NCBI GenBank assembly: GCA_036365145.1
Contig: JAEOAD010000048.1
Span: 16,313,001 to 16,377,000, forward strand
Direction: 5' to 3'
DNA from: Orientallactaga sibirica
Lineage: Eukaryota; Chordata; Mammalia; Rodentia; Dipodidae
Length of the DNA: 64,000 nucleotides
The first letter of the stretch is position 1, and every line of letters begins with the position of its first letter. Made by a program: the position numbers and the translations under genes. Below the pieces are notes generated by a model. It made no database searches. It was not told the DNA's origin and was given only the letters and a program-made list of their open reading frames with translations. This document shows positions 9,906 through 19,814 of the stretch, piece after piece.

Positions 9906-9909
9906 TAAT

Positions 9910-11180
9910 GTATCAAATACCTTTATGTAAAGCCAGAAACACTGACAATACTGTATGAAAACAAGCAATCTGTTGGAAATTCTAGTTATAGGTATGCGCT
10001 TTCTGAAGGGACTCTACAAGCATAGGAAATAGTCCCAAAAATCAGTAAGCGAGAATACATGGAATTTAAAGGGTTTCTTCATGGCCAAGGAAACTATCCA
10101 CAGGGTGAACAGGAAGCGTACTCAGTGGAAGAGGAATTTTGCCAGCTAGTGCTATGACAGGGAGTCAACTCCAGGGATATATAAAGAATTGCAAAAACTA
10201 AACACCAAAAAACAACAAAACAAAACAAATGAAAAAACAAAAAAACAACCCCGTCCCAAACTGCAGAATAGTAAACTGGCAAATGAAAAGGACAGTTTTT
10301 AAAAGAATAAACACAAGTAGCCAACAGATAGTTTAAAAAATGTTCAACATCCTTCGCTATAGGGAAATGCAAATTAAAACCATTTTGAGATTTCCCCTCA
10401 CCCCACTCAGAATGGTGGTCATCAAGAAAACTAATCACAACAAATGCCGGTGAGGGTGTGAGGAGGGAGGAACACTTATTCACTGTTGGTGGGAGTGTAA
10501 ACTGGTGCAGACACTATTAAAATCGGTGTGGAGATTTCTCAAAAAGGTGAGAATTGAACTACCCTATAACTCAACTATAGCACTCCTGGGCACATACCCT
10601 ACAGACTGTATCCTATCACAGAGAGATTGCACATCCCTGCTCATTGTTGCTAAGAAATGGAATGAACCTAAGAGTCCATCAACAGCGTCCACAGTGGAGT
10701 TCTACTCCACTATAAGAAAATTAAGTTATGAAATTTACATAAAAATGGACGGAAGTGGAAAGAATTCTACTAAGGGAGATAACCCAAGCCCAGAACATCA
10801 AAAAAAAAATCCCATGTTATCTTTCATATGTAGATCATAACTTTTAATGTATGTATGTATGTATGTATGTATGTATGTATGTATGTATGTATGTATATAT
10901 GTATGTATGTAAATATAAGACCGAGCATAGGTTAAGATTTGATCTAGGAGATCACAATAGGGGAACAAGAGGTGACCAGAATGGGGGGGGGCAGACAGAA
11001 TGAAACGTGCAATATAAAAGCAGAAATGAGGCTCAGTAGTGGGGGACGGCATCCAAGGGGGGTGAGAAAGGGGCGAAGGGAAGGGACCCCAAAAGGCTCG
11101 TTTGAAACCACCTTAATGATACCTACTACTTTGTCTGCTAGTAAATGAATTAAACAAGAGTCCCTCTTAAAGTACACACT
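9910..11180 (+). mobile_element. LINE-1 ORF2 3' part plus 3' UTR
   Basis: Nucleotide sequence follows the end of mammalian L1 ORF2: 'aactggcaaatgaaaagga', 'gccaacagatagtttaaaa', 'gggaaatgcaaattaaaac', 'ttcactgttggtgggagtg', 'cctgggcacataccctacag', 'gttctactccactataag'. The frame is broken by stops and shifts and no usable reverse transcriptase remains. After 'ttcatatgtagatcataa' a 3' UTR follows with an ATGT microsatellite and a G-rich tract. Confidence 0.85.
10847..10910 (+). repeat. (ATGT)n microsatellite
   Basis: About 16 units of tetranucleotide, one interrupted by an AT step, inside the L1 3' UTR just after the ORF2 remnant. Confidence 0.95.
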
Positions 11181-11185
11181 TTTAT

Positions 11186-11611
11186 TCTAAATTCATGTAA
11201 AAACTCACCAGACTCAACTAATACACTCACTGCAGGACGATTTGCCTAGCTTTTACCTTTTTTGATATGCGGATAAAAATACTAAATCCTTAATATTGTT
11301 GGTGAATAAAAATGTCCAAAACACCGCAGCATATTTTTTTTCTAACTTACTAAGCAAGGAAAAGTCTTTCTGTACACATATACCAAATTCACCCCAAACG
11401 GTCATTCTCCCTTGACCTCACTGAGTGTGGTAATTACTTATCTTCCCACTAGATGGTGGTCTAGGAGCATGCATGTTTTCATGTCTCCAGGAGCAGTCAT
11501 CTAAGGGCTGGGCTGCAATAAGAATTCAATTAGAACCTGCACTCCAGAAAGAGGTGTGGACATGTTTGTTTACCTTCCCTGTGTACAGTGATTTTATATA
11601 AAGCGGTAAGC
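11186..11611. other. Low-repeat DNA, no gene seen
   Basis: No repeat recognised. It contains one CTCF-like core in unique sequence, listed separately. Confidence 0.4.
11446..11459 (+). promoter_or_regulatory. CTCF-like core in unique DNA
   Basis: Reads ccactagatggtgg, which fits the degenerate CTCF core (ccasyagrkggcrs) except T for the conserved C near the 3' end. Outside any SINE I recognise. A match of this strength is expected by chance often enough to stay cautious. Confidence 0.3.
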
Positions 11612-11651
11612 CTTTTTATTTTATTTTTAAAATTTTACTTATTTACTTATT

Positions 11652-11687
<36 letters not shown>

Positions 11688-11901
11688 GGAGAGAGGGAGG
11701 AAGAAAGAAAGGGAAGGAGGGAGGGAGGGAAGGATGGAAGGAGGAAAGGAGAATGGGCATACCTAGGCCTCTAGCTGCAAATGAACTCCAGATGCATGTG
11801 CCACCTTGTGCATCTGGCTTACATGGGTAGTGGGGAATTGAACCTGGGCCCTTTGGCTTTGCAGGCAGGTGCCTTAACATCAAAGCCATCTCTCCAACCC
11901 A
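11612..11901 (-). mobile_element. B2-like SINE, type I, expanded purine region
   Basis: Reverse copy ending 'caaagccatctctccaaccc'. Between the tail and body, (GA)n and (GGGA/GGAA)n purines expand over about 100 bp (11654-11753). Confidence 0.92.
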
Positions 11902-11986
11902 AACCTTTTTGTTTTTGTAGAATCCAATTTGATTTAGTAGGAGGGTCTAGATTAAATAGGAAATAATAATAAAATTAAAAAATGGG

Positions 11987-12146
11987 GAACTGGATGTGGT
12001 GGTGCATGCCTTTAATTCCAGCACTCAAGAGGCAGAGATAGGAGGATTGCTGTGAGTTTGTGGCCACATAGTGAATTCCAGGTCATCCTGGGCTAGAGTG
12101 AGACCCTACCTCGAAAAACAAAGACAAAAAAAAAAAAAAAAAAAAA
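11987..12146 (+). mobile_element. B1-like SINE, internal deletion
   Basis: Head 'aactggatgtggtggtgcat'. The segment between 'ggccac' and 'atagtgaattcc' is missing about 16 bp. Tail of more than 20 A. A B2-like SINE abuts its tail. Confidence 0.9.
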
Positions 12147-12360
12147 GAGGCTGAAGAGATGGCTTAGTGGTTAAGGCATTTGCCTGTAAAGCCTAAGGAC
12201 CCAGGTTTGATTCCCCAGTACCCACATAAACCAGATTTTACACAAGGTGGCGCATGTGTCTAGAGTTCATTTGCAGTGACTAGAGGCCTGGTGTGCCCGT
12301 TCTCTAGATCTGCCTCTCTCTCTGTCAAATAAATAAATAAAATATTTAAAAAAAGAAAAA
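12147..12360 (+). mobile_element. B2-like SINE, type I
   Basis: Starts 'aggctgaagagatggcttag'. B box 'ggtttgattcc'. A CTCF-like site is weakened to cacaaggtggcgc. Tail aaataaataaataaaatatt. Confidence 0.93.
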
Positions 12361-12395
12361 GTCTAGTTAATGGATCCACCTGGTTTAGAATTATG

Positions 12396-12447
12396 TGATT
12401 TATTTATTTATTTACTTGCAAGCAGAGAATTACAGAGAGAGCAAGCA

Positions 12448-12496
<49 letters not shown>

Positions 12497-12645
12497 GAGT
12501 ATGGGCACATCAGAGCCTTAGGCACTGCACACAAACTCTAGATGCATGTGCCACTTACATCTGGTTTATGTGGGTACTGGGGAATCAAGCGTGGTCCTTA
12601 AGCTTTGCAAGCAAATGCCTTAACTGCTGAGCCATCTCTTGAGCC
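12396..12645 (-). mobile_element. B2-like SINE, type I, with CAGA repeat
   Basis: Reverse copy with a (TTTA)n tail. The GA-rich zone has become about eleven CAGA units (12451-12495). Ends 'ctgagccatctcttgagcc'. Confidence 0.9.
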
Positions 12646-12775
12646 AATGTATTTTATTTATATATATAAAACAAAGGTCACTGATTCACTTTAGCATTTC
12701 CAGTCTTTTCCTTGTGTCTGTGTTCTGTTTATTACATAGTGTTTAGAATACAATTACTGAATTTCAATGAATGTT

Positions 12776-12936
12776 TTCTTTTCTTTTCTTTTCTTTTTTC
12801 TGAGGTAGGGTCTCACTCTAGCTCAGGCTGACCTGGAATTCACTATGTAGTCTCAGGCTGGCCTGAGACTCATGGCAATCCTCTTACCTCTGCCTCCCGA
12901 ATGCTGGGATTAAAAGCGTGAGCCACCACGCCTGGC
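12776..12936 (-). mobile_element. B1-like SINE
   Basis: Tail converted to (TTTTC)n, then 'gaggtagggtctcactctag' and a head 'gcgtgagccaccacgcctgg'. Confidence 0.93.
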
Positions 12937-13215
12937 TTCCATGAATATTTTCTAGGATTGAAACCCTTGGTCTTAAACAGCAATGACTGGATTTGATTAA
13001 AATGAAATGTAATAGGAGGCTAATGTCATGTGTATCTAGAAGATTCTGGAGACACATTGCATTCTCATCAACAGTCTTGCGTGTGCTAAGAAGTGGTCTA
13101 CGTGCATAGCTGGTATGACACTGGCAGATGGGAAAGCACCAGGAAGAAACTGATTATGGAGAAGAAACGATGGCAGTGGGTGGAGAAACCATATAAATGC
13201 ACGCAGCTCCGTAAT

Positions 13216-13380
13216 TGCCGGGCGTGGTGGCGCACGCCTTTAATCCCAGCACTCAGGAGGCAGAGGTAGGAGGATCGCCGAGAGTTCGAGGCCACCCTGA
13301 GACTACAGAGTGAATTCCAGGTCAGCCTGAGCCAGAGTGAGACCCTACCTCAAAAACAAAAAAAAAAAAAAAAAAAAAAA
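13216..13380 (+). mobile_element. B1-like SINE, near consensus
   Basis: Head gccgggcgtggtggcgcacg intact, 'gaggatcgccgagagttcga', pure A tail of about 27. Looks young. Confidence 0.96.
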
Positions 13381-13583
13381 GGTCCCTGGGCTAAGACAGC
13401 AGTAGAGCTACCATCATGCAGCATGTAACAAGAATTCCAACTCTGCGGGGTTGGTTTTATATTGATAAATACTTTTCCCAATTCAAAATACCTCGGGTGT
13501 CTGAGACATAGATGTTGGCTCATTGCTTTCAGACTATGGAGCATCAGCACAAAGCGAATATATTAAAAATGTTAAGAAACTTC

Positions 13584-14533
13584 AAAAGCCCTTGGTTTCC
13601 CTCGAGAAACAGATAGTAAGACCCTATTGCTGAAGACATCTCTTGCCTGAGAGGCAAGGTCACTGAGAAAGCAAGCTGGTGCTGAGCAGAAAACCTTCTC
13701 CTTGTAGACCAGCCAACTGAAAGCTGGAAAAAGCTGCACTGCATGCAGAGTATGGGAGACAGAAGTCATCAGCAGTGAAAACAGTGGATGCTGAATATTC
13801 AAATTTGGCCAGACAGGCCCAAAGACTGAACGGGTGCAATAGTGGCATGTCTACTCGTGGGGTAACCAACTGCTCCACAATTGGACTGAAGGCCCTCTCT
13901 ACGGGAGGGAATACATACCTGGTACTGAAAAACCTAAGCAAAGTCTATGGTAGGTAAGGTCATGAGCCTTAGGGGTATAAAGCATGCTCTTGTCTAAATG
14001 TATATACTATTCCCACCAAGCTGCCCGGAAAATAGTACACTTAATGTTCATATTCACATATTAATACTACTCTCACTTCTGGTTAGAGAAGCTTCTCTAT
14101 TCAGATGGCGATGACCACTGGGATGATCCAAAAGGCAACATAGTGCTGAGAAGAAGGGATGGAGGAGTGCCCAGCACTGAAACACCTTTGTCGCACCCTC
14201 CAAGGCTCAGGGACCATTGCGGAAGAGGGGGCGGATAGAATGGAAGAGCCAAAGGAAGGGTACGACTCCTTACAATGCAACTGCCCAGACAGAAATTGGC
14301 CTTGATATCCATGACCTTGCTGTGCCTAGCAATACCTTCGCAAGACCCTCATAATAGAAGTAAAAGATGATGACATCAAATTAAAAAAGAGACTAATGGA
14401 GAGAGGGAGGGGATATGATGGAGAGTGGAGTTCTAAAGGGGAATGGGGGAGGGGAGCGAAATACTATGCACTTTTTGTATGTAAGTATATTTTGTTGTCA
14501 ATAAAAATAATAATAATAAAATAAAATGGAAAA
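13584..14533 (+). mobile_element. LINE-1 3' end, copy 2, with 19-bp TSD
   Basis: 950-bp copy of the copy-1 type L1 3' end, starting 'aaaagcccttggtttccctc' and ending in an A/T-rich tail. The perfect direct repeat aaaaatgttaagaaacttc is at 13565-13583 and 14534-14552. The perfect repeat argues for a fairly recent insertion. No coding remains. Confidence 0.92.
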
Positions 14534-14566
14534 AAAAATGTTAAGAAACTTCTTTTAAAATCTTCA

Positions 14567-14733
14567 CACCGTGGGACAGGTGTGGTGGTACACGCCTTTA
14601 ATCTCAGAACTCTGGAGGCAGTTGGTAGGATAGTTGATGTGAGTTCGAGGCCACCCTAAGACTACATAGTGAATTGTAATATGTAATTCAGCTTGGACTA
14701 GAGTGAGACCCTACCTCGAAAAAACAACAACAA
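14567..14733 (+). mobile_element. B1-like SINE with 10-bp TSD
   Basis: Head 'gggacaggtgtggtggtaca', an odd 10-bp disruption 'gaattgtaatatgtaattca' in the second half, AAC tail. Direct repeat aaaatcttca at 14557-14566 and 14734-14743. Confidence 0.9.
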
Positions 14734-14819
14734 AAAATCTTCAGAACTTAATAAATCTGAGCAGTCAATGGTTTGGTCCCTAATTTCTTGTTTGTAAAGT
14801 AGATTTCGAGAATATTATA

Positions 14820-15042
14820 TACATATATATGTATGTATATATATATATTTAGAGAGAGTGAACAAGACAAGAATTGGCATGCCAGGGCCTCAGCCACTGC
14901 TATCGAACTCCAGATGCTTGAGCCACCTCATGGGCAAGTGTGATCTTGTGCTTGCCTCACTTTTTTTTATCTGGAGAGACAGAACATGGGTCCTTAGGCT
15001 TTGCAGGCAAGCACCTTAACCGCTAAGCCATCTCTCCAGCCC
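14820..15042 (-). mobile_element. B2-like SINE, type IV
   Basis: Reverse copy ending 'cgctaagccatctctccagc'. The middle differs from type I: 'ccagatgcttgagccacctc', then 'gtgatcttgtgcttgcctca'. The same middle recurs at 59.5 kb. Flanks gaatatta (about 14810) and gaatatta (about 15044) suggest its TSD. Confidence 0.85.
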
Positions 15043-15265
15043 AAGAATATTATTTTTAAAATGAGTATAGAGCTTTTCCCTGCAAGGGGCCCAAGGTGAC
15101 CTGTAAAAATAGTTTGCTATTCTCCTGACCCAGAACACCACACAAAATCATGCAAATCAAGGGTTCAAACCTTCACCTTCACTTTAAGAACACCATGAAA
15201 TTACACAGACCATTAAGGGTATGCACATCTCAGAAGCCATCAAGTATCTAAAAGGTTTTACTTTA

Positions 15266-15304
15266 AATTTTTTATTTATTTATAAGCAGAGAGACAGAGC
15301 GAGC

Positions 15305-15357
<53 letters not shown>

Positions 15358-15517
15358 TGAGAATGGATGGCATGCCAGGGCCTCTAGCCCCTGCAAACCA
15401 ACTCCAGATGCACGTGAACTTTGTGCAGCTGGCTTTTCGTGGGTCCTGGGGAACTGAACCAAGGACATTAGGCTTTGTAAGTGAGCCCCTTAACCGCTGA
15501 GCCATCTCTCCAGCCCC
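15266..15517 (-). mobile_element. B2-like SINE, type I, with (GA)n
   Basis: Reverse copy. A (GA)n run of about 22 units occupies 15308-15353. Ends 'gctgagccatctctccagcc'. The open frames here are serine/leucine-rich artefacts of the run. Confidence 0.92.
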
Positions 15518-15878
15518 TGAAAGATGTCACTTTGAAGAAGCAGTGTATGTCATTTGGTGCTAGACTAGTGGAGTCGGTAGGTGTGCCTAAGCTAACCAAT
15601 GGCACTGGACACAGGGTCAGTGGCCCCCAAACAGGGCTGAGTTTCTGCTGCACATGCTTACAAACACAGAGAGCAACGCCAAACTTAAGGGTTTCCATGT
15701 GAATTCTTGAGTCACTGAGCTTATTCAGGTGATTGAAGCGCCCAAGATGCATGGCCATACTTGGAATAACTTACATGAACTTTCCTGTCATGTTGTGATG
15801 GTTCTCACTTAAAATGAACAGATTGTTCTGGAGCTAGAAGAGGAGGTTGCACAGAAGAAAAAGATATCCCACAAGAAT
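15518..15878. other. Low-repeat DNA, no gene seen
   Basis: About 360 bp. Contains CCAAT (15595) and CRE-half-like sites but no coherent promoter or exon. Confidence 0.4.
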
Positions 15879-16121
15879 GGGGCTGGAGAGATTGCTCGGT
15901 GGTTAAGGCACTTGCTTGCAAAGCCTAAGGACCCAGGTTTGATTCCCCAGTACCCATGTAAAGCCAGATGTAGAGGATGGCACATGTGCCTGGGGTTCAT
16001 TTGCAGTGCCTAGAGGCCATGGCATACCCATGCTCTCTCTCTCTCTCTGTTTCTCTCTTTGTGTCTCTCCTCTCTGCCTCTCTTTCATTAAATAAATTAA
16101 ATAAATAAATAAAAATAAATA
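15879..16121 (+). mobile_element. B2-like SINE, type I
   Basis: Starts 'ggggctggagagattgctcg', B box 'ggtttgattcc', CT-rich 3' part with seven CT units, tail of TAAATAAATAAA. Confidence 0.92.
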
Positions 16122-16207
16122 AAAAGATGTCCTAGAAAACAAAAAAAAAAAAAAAACTGAAGAAACAAGAACTTATGGCAAGGGAGCAAATTCAGCATAG
16201 AAAAAAT

Positions 16208-16450
16208 GCAAATGAAAGTAAAAGAAGGGCTGGAAAGATGGCTCAGTGGTTAAGGTGCTTGCCTGCAAAGCCTAACGATCAGGGTTCAGTTCCCTAGAAC
16301 CCACATAAAACCAGATGCACAAAGTGGCACATGCACCTGGAGTTTGTTTGTAGTGGACAGAGGCCCTAGTGTGCCCATTCTCTGTCTGTTTCTCTCTCTC
16401 TTCTCTATCACTCTCGCTGCTTAAAACTAAAATTTAAAAATAATCAACAA
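16208..16450 (+). mobile_element. B2-like SINE, type I
   Basis: Starts 'gggctggaaagatggctcag'. First of a run of three SINEs (B2-like, B1, B2-like) reaching 16866 in one orientation. Confidence 0.92.
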
Positions 16451-16459
16451 CAACAAAAA

Positions 16460-16605
16460 AAGGCCTGGTGTGGTGGTATACTACTTTAATCCCAGGAGGC
16501 AGAGATAGCAGGATCACTGTGAGTTCAAGGCCAGCCTGGACTACAGAGTGAGTTCTAGGTTAGTCTGTGCCTGAGTGAAACCCTGCCTCAAAAAAAAAAA
16601 AAAAA
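16460..16605 (+). mobile_element. B1-like SINE, short deletion
   Basis: Head 'ggcctggtgtggtggtatac', with 'cccagcactcggg' shortened to 'cccagg'. A tail of 16. Confidence 0.9.
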
Positions 16606-16866
16606 GGGGTTGGAGAAATGGCTTAGCAGTTAAGGTGTTTGTCTACAAAGCCAAAGGATCCAGGTTCGATTCTCCAGGACCCACATAAGCCAGATACATG
16701 AGGGACACTTGGATCTGGAGTTCGTTTGCAGGGGCTAGAAGCCCTGGAGTGCTCATTCTCTCTCTGTCTGCCTCTCTTCTACCTCTCTCTATCTCTCTGC
16801 TTGCAAATAAATAAATAAAAATTTAAAAATATTTTAAAAAATCAAAAAAAAAAAAAAAAAAAAAAG
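16606..16866 (+). mobile_element. B2-like SINE, type I
   Basis: Starts 'ggggttggagaaatggctta', perfect B box 'ggttcgattc', long tail of AAATAAAT then more than 20 A. Confidence 0.92.
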
Positions 16867-17016
16867 GAGTATAGATTAACAAAGCAGACAGAACCTTCAC
16901 TTTTCAAGCATTACTTAGTTCATTTACTTGAAATGCCAAGGAAGATTTTTGTTTGTTTTAAATTCTTTTTAAGTGTTTAGCATAAGTTGATATAAATTTG
17001 TTTAGAACGTGGTTCT

Positions 17017-17190
17017 GACAGGCATGGTGGCATACACCTTTAATCCCAGCACTTAGGAGGCAGAAGTAGGAAGATCACCATGAGTTCAAGGCCACCTTGA
17101 GACTGAATTCCAGGTCAGCCTGGGCTAGAGCAAAACCCTACATTGAAAAAAAACAAACAAACAAACAAACAAAAACAAAAAAAAACCAAA
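17017..17190 (+). mobile_element. B1-like SINE with ~11-bp TSD
   Basis: Head 'gacaggcatggtggcataca', internal deletion after 'ccaccttgagact', AAC tail. Flanked by aacgtggttct (to 17016) and aaatgtggttct (17191). Confidence 0.92.
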
Positions 17191-17251
17191 AAATGTGGTT
17201 CTATTTTCTGTAGTCTTTGTTTAGAACATAAATAATTAAACACCATCTAAG

Positions 17252-17430
17252 GTAATCATTTTCAACCTTGGCTACACAATAGCATCTGTATAAAATGTTA
17301 AAAGTTATTTGTTTATTTACAGAGAGCATTTTAATTGGTGCAATTGAGGCCTGAGAATCTTTTTTTTTTCTTTTTAAATCTTAAAACTGCAGGTAAGTCT
17401 GATATTAAGTTGAGGTTGAGAATTTCTGGC
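17252..17430. mobile_element. MER5-like hAT (Charlie) DNA transposon remnant
   Basis: One end reads 'cattttcaaccttggctaca' and 'caatagcatctgtataaaat'. The other reads 'tgatattaagttgaggttga' and 'gaatttctgg', an imperfect inverted relationship. 'gcctgagaatc' lies between. This matches the MER5A layout (tctcaaccttggctgcaca ... gttgagaacc). Nonautonomous and ancient. Confidence 0.6.
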
Positions 17431-17440
17431 TAGTCATTAT

Positions 17441-17542
17441 ACTTTTTTTCTTTTTAAAAAAGTTATTATATTTTCAAATACAATTTGTTTATGTTTATTC
17501 CCATCACTTCTCTTACCCCCAGTTTCCTCTCGCCTGTTATTT
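17441..17542 (-). mobile_element. Possible LINE-1 3' end fragment
   Basis: 'tttcaaatacaatttgttta', 'ttcccatcacttctcttacc' resembles the polypurine-plus-tail end of an L1 on the minus strand. Short, uncertain. Confidence 0.3.
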
Positions 17543-17696
17543 TCTTTCTTTTTTTTTTTTTTTGTTGTTGTTGAGGTAGGGTCTCACTGACCTAGAATTC
17601 ACTATGCAGTCTCAGGGTGGCCTCAAACTCATGGCGATCCTCCTATCTCTGCCTCCCCAGTGCTGGGATGAAAGGCATGTGCCACCATGCCCGGCC
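17543..17696 (-). mobile_element. B1-like SINE, internal deletion
   Basis: Reverse copy missing the segment between 'gtctcact' and 'gacctagaattc'. Head 'catgtgccaccatgcccgg'. Confidence 0.92.
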
Positions 17697-17774
17697 TCCT
17701 CCTGTGTTTTTCTTTACATGAAGTCAATATACTTTGAGAAATATGGAAATCATTTAAAAGTATATGTAAGAATA

Positions 17775-17927
17775 GCAGGGCGTCGTAGCACACGCCTTTC
17801 ATCCCAGCATTTAGGAGGATCACTGTGAGTTCAAGGCCACCCTGAGACTCAGTGAATTCCAGGTCAGCCTGGACTAGAGTGAAACCCTACCTCAAAAAAA
17901 CAAAGCAAAACAAAACAAAACAAAAAA
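17775..17927 (+). mobile_element. B1-like SINE
   Basis: Head 'gcagggcgtcgtagcacacg', two internal deletions, tail of AAAAC units. Flanks 'tatatgtaagaata' and 'tatatataagaaca' are the probable target duplication. Confidence 0.9.
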
Positions 17928-18062
17928 CTATATATAAGAACAAATTACACTAATATCATACTTTATACATAATTTATATAACCATTTATTTTTTCCATTA
18001 CTTTTATGTATGTTAAATTGATCATGTAACCATACATTACTTTATTATACCTAAAAGTATTT

Positions 18063-18091
18063 TTATCTATTTATCATCTATCTATCTTCTT

Positions 18092-18157
<66 letters not shown>
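18063..18157. repeat. (CTAT)n microsatellite
   Basis: CTAT/CATC units with a CT-only interruption near 18131. The MaLR LTR that follows inserted into its 3' end. Confidence 0.95.
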
Positions 18158-18158
<1 letters not shown>

Positions 18159-18538
18159 GTGGTAGTTTGAATATATGTCCCCAATATATTCAGTGTTTTA
18201 TTAGTTATAGTTTGCATCTGCAATCACCTTGCTAGAGGCAATGTCACTGGGGGCTGGTGTGGAGGTGGGTTTGAGATTCCATTGTAAAGATATGCAAAGT
18301 GTGCCTAGCAGGAGTTCCTGAAGTTTGCTGGGCTTTGGGCTGTAGTTTTTGCTCAGTGTGCTGTGTAGCTGGCGGCTTGGCATTTCTCTCTCTCTTGCCT
18401 GGTCCTGTGAGGCAGGCCGCTTCTCTTGCCATTATGGAACTTCCCTGGATCTGTGAGCTTCAATAAATAATATCCCTTCCTCCATAACTGTGCCTGGTCT
18501 GGAAGTTCATCTCAGTGAACTTGAAGCTGTCTGCTACA
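18158..18538 (+). mobile_element. Solo MaLR (ORR1/MT-like) LTR with 5-bp TSD
   Basis: 381 bp, starting tgtggtagtttgaatatatg and ending ctgctaca, so it has TG...CA ends. It contains an AATAAA (about 18464) near its 3' part and 'ggaacttccctggatctgtg' shared with the LTR at 43950. Flanked by ctatc at 18153-18157 and 18539-18543. The 5-bp duplication fits ERVL/MaLR integration, though the repetitive target weakens that evidence. Confidence 0.85.
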
Positions 18539-18720
18539 CTATCTATCATCTATAATTGAATGAATTTTAAGTACCAGTGCTGTTGTCCAGGACAAAGTCA
18601 TTTTCTCTTACTCAGTTTTACAACTTTAATTTTTGTTTCAGAATCTTAAAAGCTTATATGCTTTAAATTCTCCATCTTCCTGAGGGAATATCTGATATTT
18701 TTTGAGTCATGGTACTTTAT

Positions 18721-18922
18721 ATTTTATTTTCTTTATGATAAAGAGAGAGAGAGAGAAAGACAGAGACAGAGAATGGCATGCCAGGGTCTCTAGTTACTGC
18801 AAATGAATTCCAGATGCATGCGCCACATTGTGCATCTGGCTTATGTGGGTTCTGGAGAATTGAACTGGGATCCTTTGGCTTTGTAGGCAACCACCTTAAC
18901 CACTAAGCCATCTCTCCAGCCC
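18721..18922 (-). mobile_element. B2-like SINE, type I
   Basis: Reverse copy ending 'ctaagccatctctccagccc'. Flanks 'gagtcatggtactttata' and 'aagtcatggtcctttaaa' give an imperfect target duplication of about 15 bp. Confidence 0.92.
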
Positions 18923-19097
18923 AAGTCATGGTCCTTTAAATGCAAGGAAAGGACTAGATAATTTAAATCAATTCTAATTTTTGTTTCTATAAATGTGGTA
19001 TGATGAACATCCCCTCTCTATCCTCCATTCCCAGATTGGCCCCCTGCTACCTATTTATTATTTTGAAGCAAATACATAAGAAGAAAACAACCAAAAC

Positions 19098-19450
19098 CAA
19101 CCTTCCTTTCTTCCTCTTTCCCTCCCTCTCTTCCTTCCTCCATCCTTCTCTCTCTTTCTGTTTCCTTTTCTCTTTCTTTCTCCTCCCTTCCTTCCTTCCT
19201 TCCTTTCTTCCTTCCTTCCTTCCTTCCTTCCTTCCTTCCTTCCTTCCTTCTTTCCTTCCTCTCTCCCTCCCTCCCTCTTTCTGTTCTTGTCCCGTCCCTT
19301 CCCTTCCTTCCCCTTCCCTTCCCTTCCCTTCCCTTCCCTTCCCTTCCCTTCCCTTCCCTTCCCTTCCCTTTCTTTTCTTTTCTTTTCTTTTCTTTTCTTT
19401 TCTTTTCTTTTCTTTTCTTTTCTTTTCTTTTCTTTTCTTTTCTTTCTTTC
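19098..19450. repeat. 350-bp polypyrimidine tract, three repeat motifs
   Basis: Plus strand is almost all C/T. In order: irregular TTCC/CCCT (19098-19185), (TTCC)n (to about 19258), (CCCTT)n (about 19294-19368), (TTTTC)n (to 19445). It abuts the tail of a reverse B1. The 161- and 139-codon frames here are low-complexity artefacts. Confidence 0.95.
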
Positions 19451-19591
19451 CTGAGGTGGCAGGGTCTCACTCTAGCCTAGCCTGACCTGCAATTCACTAT
19501 ATAGTCTCAGGCTGGCCTCGAACTCATGGAGATCCTTCTAACTCTGCCTCTCAAGTGCTGGGATTAAATGTGTGTGGCACCATGCCTGGTA
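19451..19591 (-). mobile_element. B1-like SINE
   Basis: Reverse copy: 'ggcagggtctcactctagcc', 'gtgctgggattaaatgtgtg'. Its A tail probably seeded the adjacent polypyrimidine tract. Confidence 0.9.
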
Positions 19592-19667
19592 CAATTTCTT
19601 ATTTTGATAATGATTACAAGTTGTGCAACGTGAACTGATAGTGTTTTTAATGCAGGTTTAAAAAATT

Positions 19668-19801
19668 CCTTCTTTTCTGAGGTAGAGTATGACCTGGAAT
19701 TCAGCCTGGAATGTAGTCCAGGCTGGTCTTGCACTCACGGCAATCCTCCTACCTCAGTCTTCCAAGTGCTGGGACTAAAGGAGTTCACCTGCATGCCCAG
19801 T
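19668..19801 (-). mobile_element. B1-like SINE, rearranged
   Basis: Reverse copy with a scrambled first part ('gtatgacctggaattcagcc'). Flanks 'tgatagtgtttttaa' (about 19637) and 'tgatagtgtctttaa' (about 19803) look like its target duplication. Confidence 0.8.
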
Positions 19802-19814
19802 TGATAGTGTCTTT

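Noticed and set aside
19000..19485. 161-codon frame (+) and 139-codon frame (-)
   Set aside because: Translations of the polypyrimidine tract (Phe/Leu/Pro/Ser or Lys/Glu/Arg/Gly only); low complexity.
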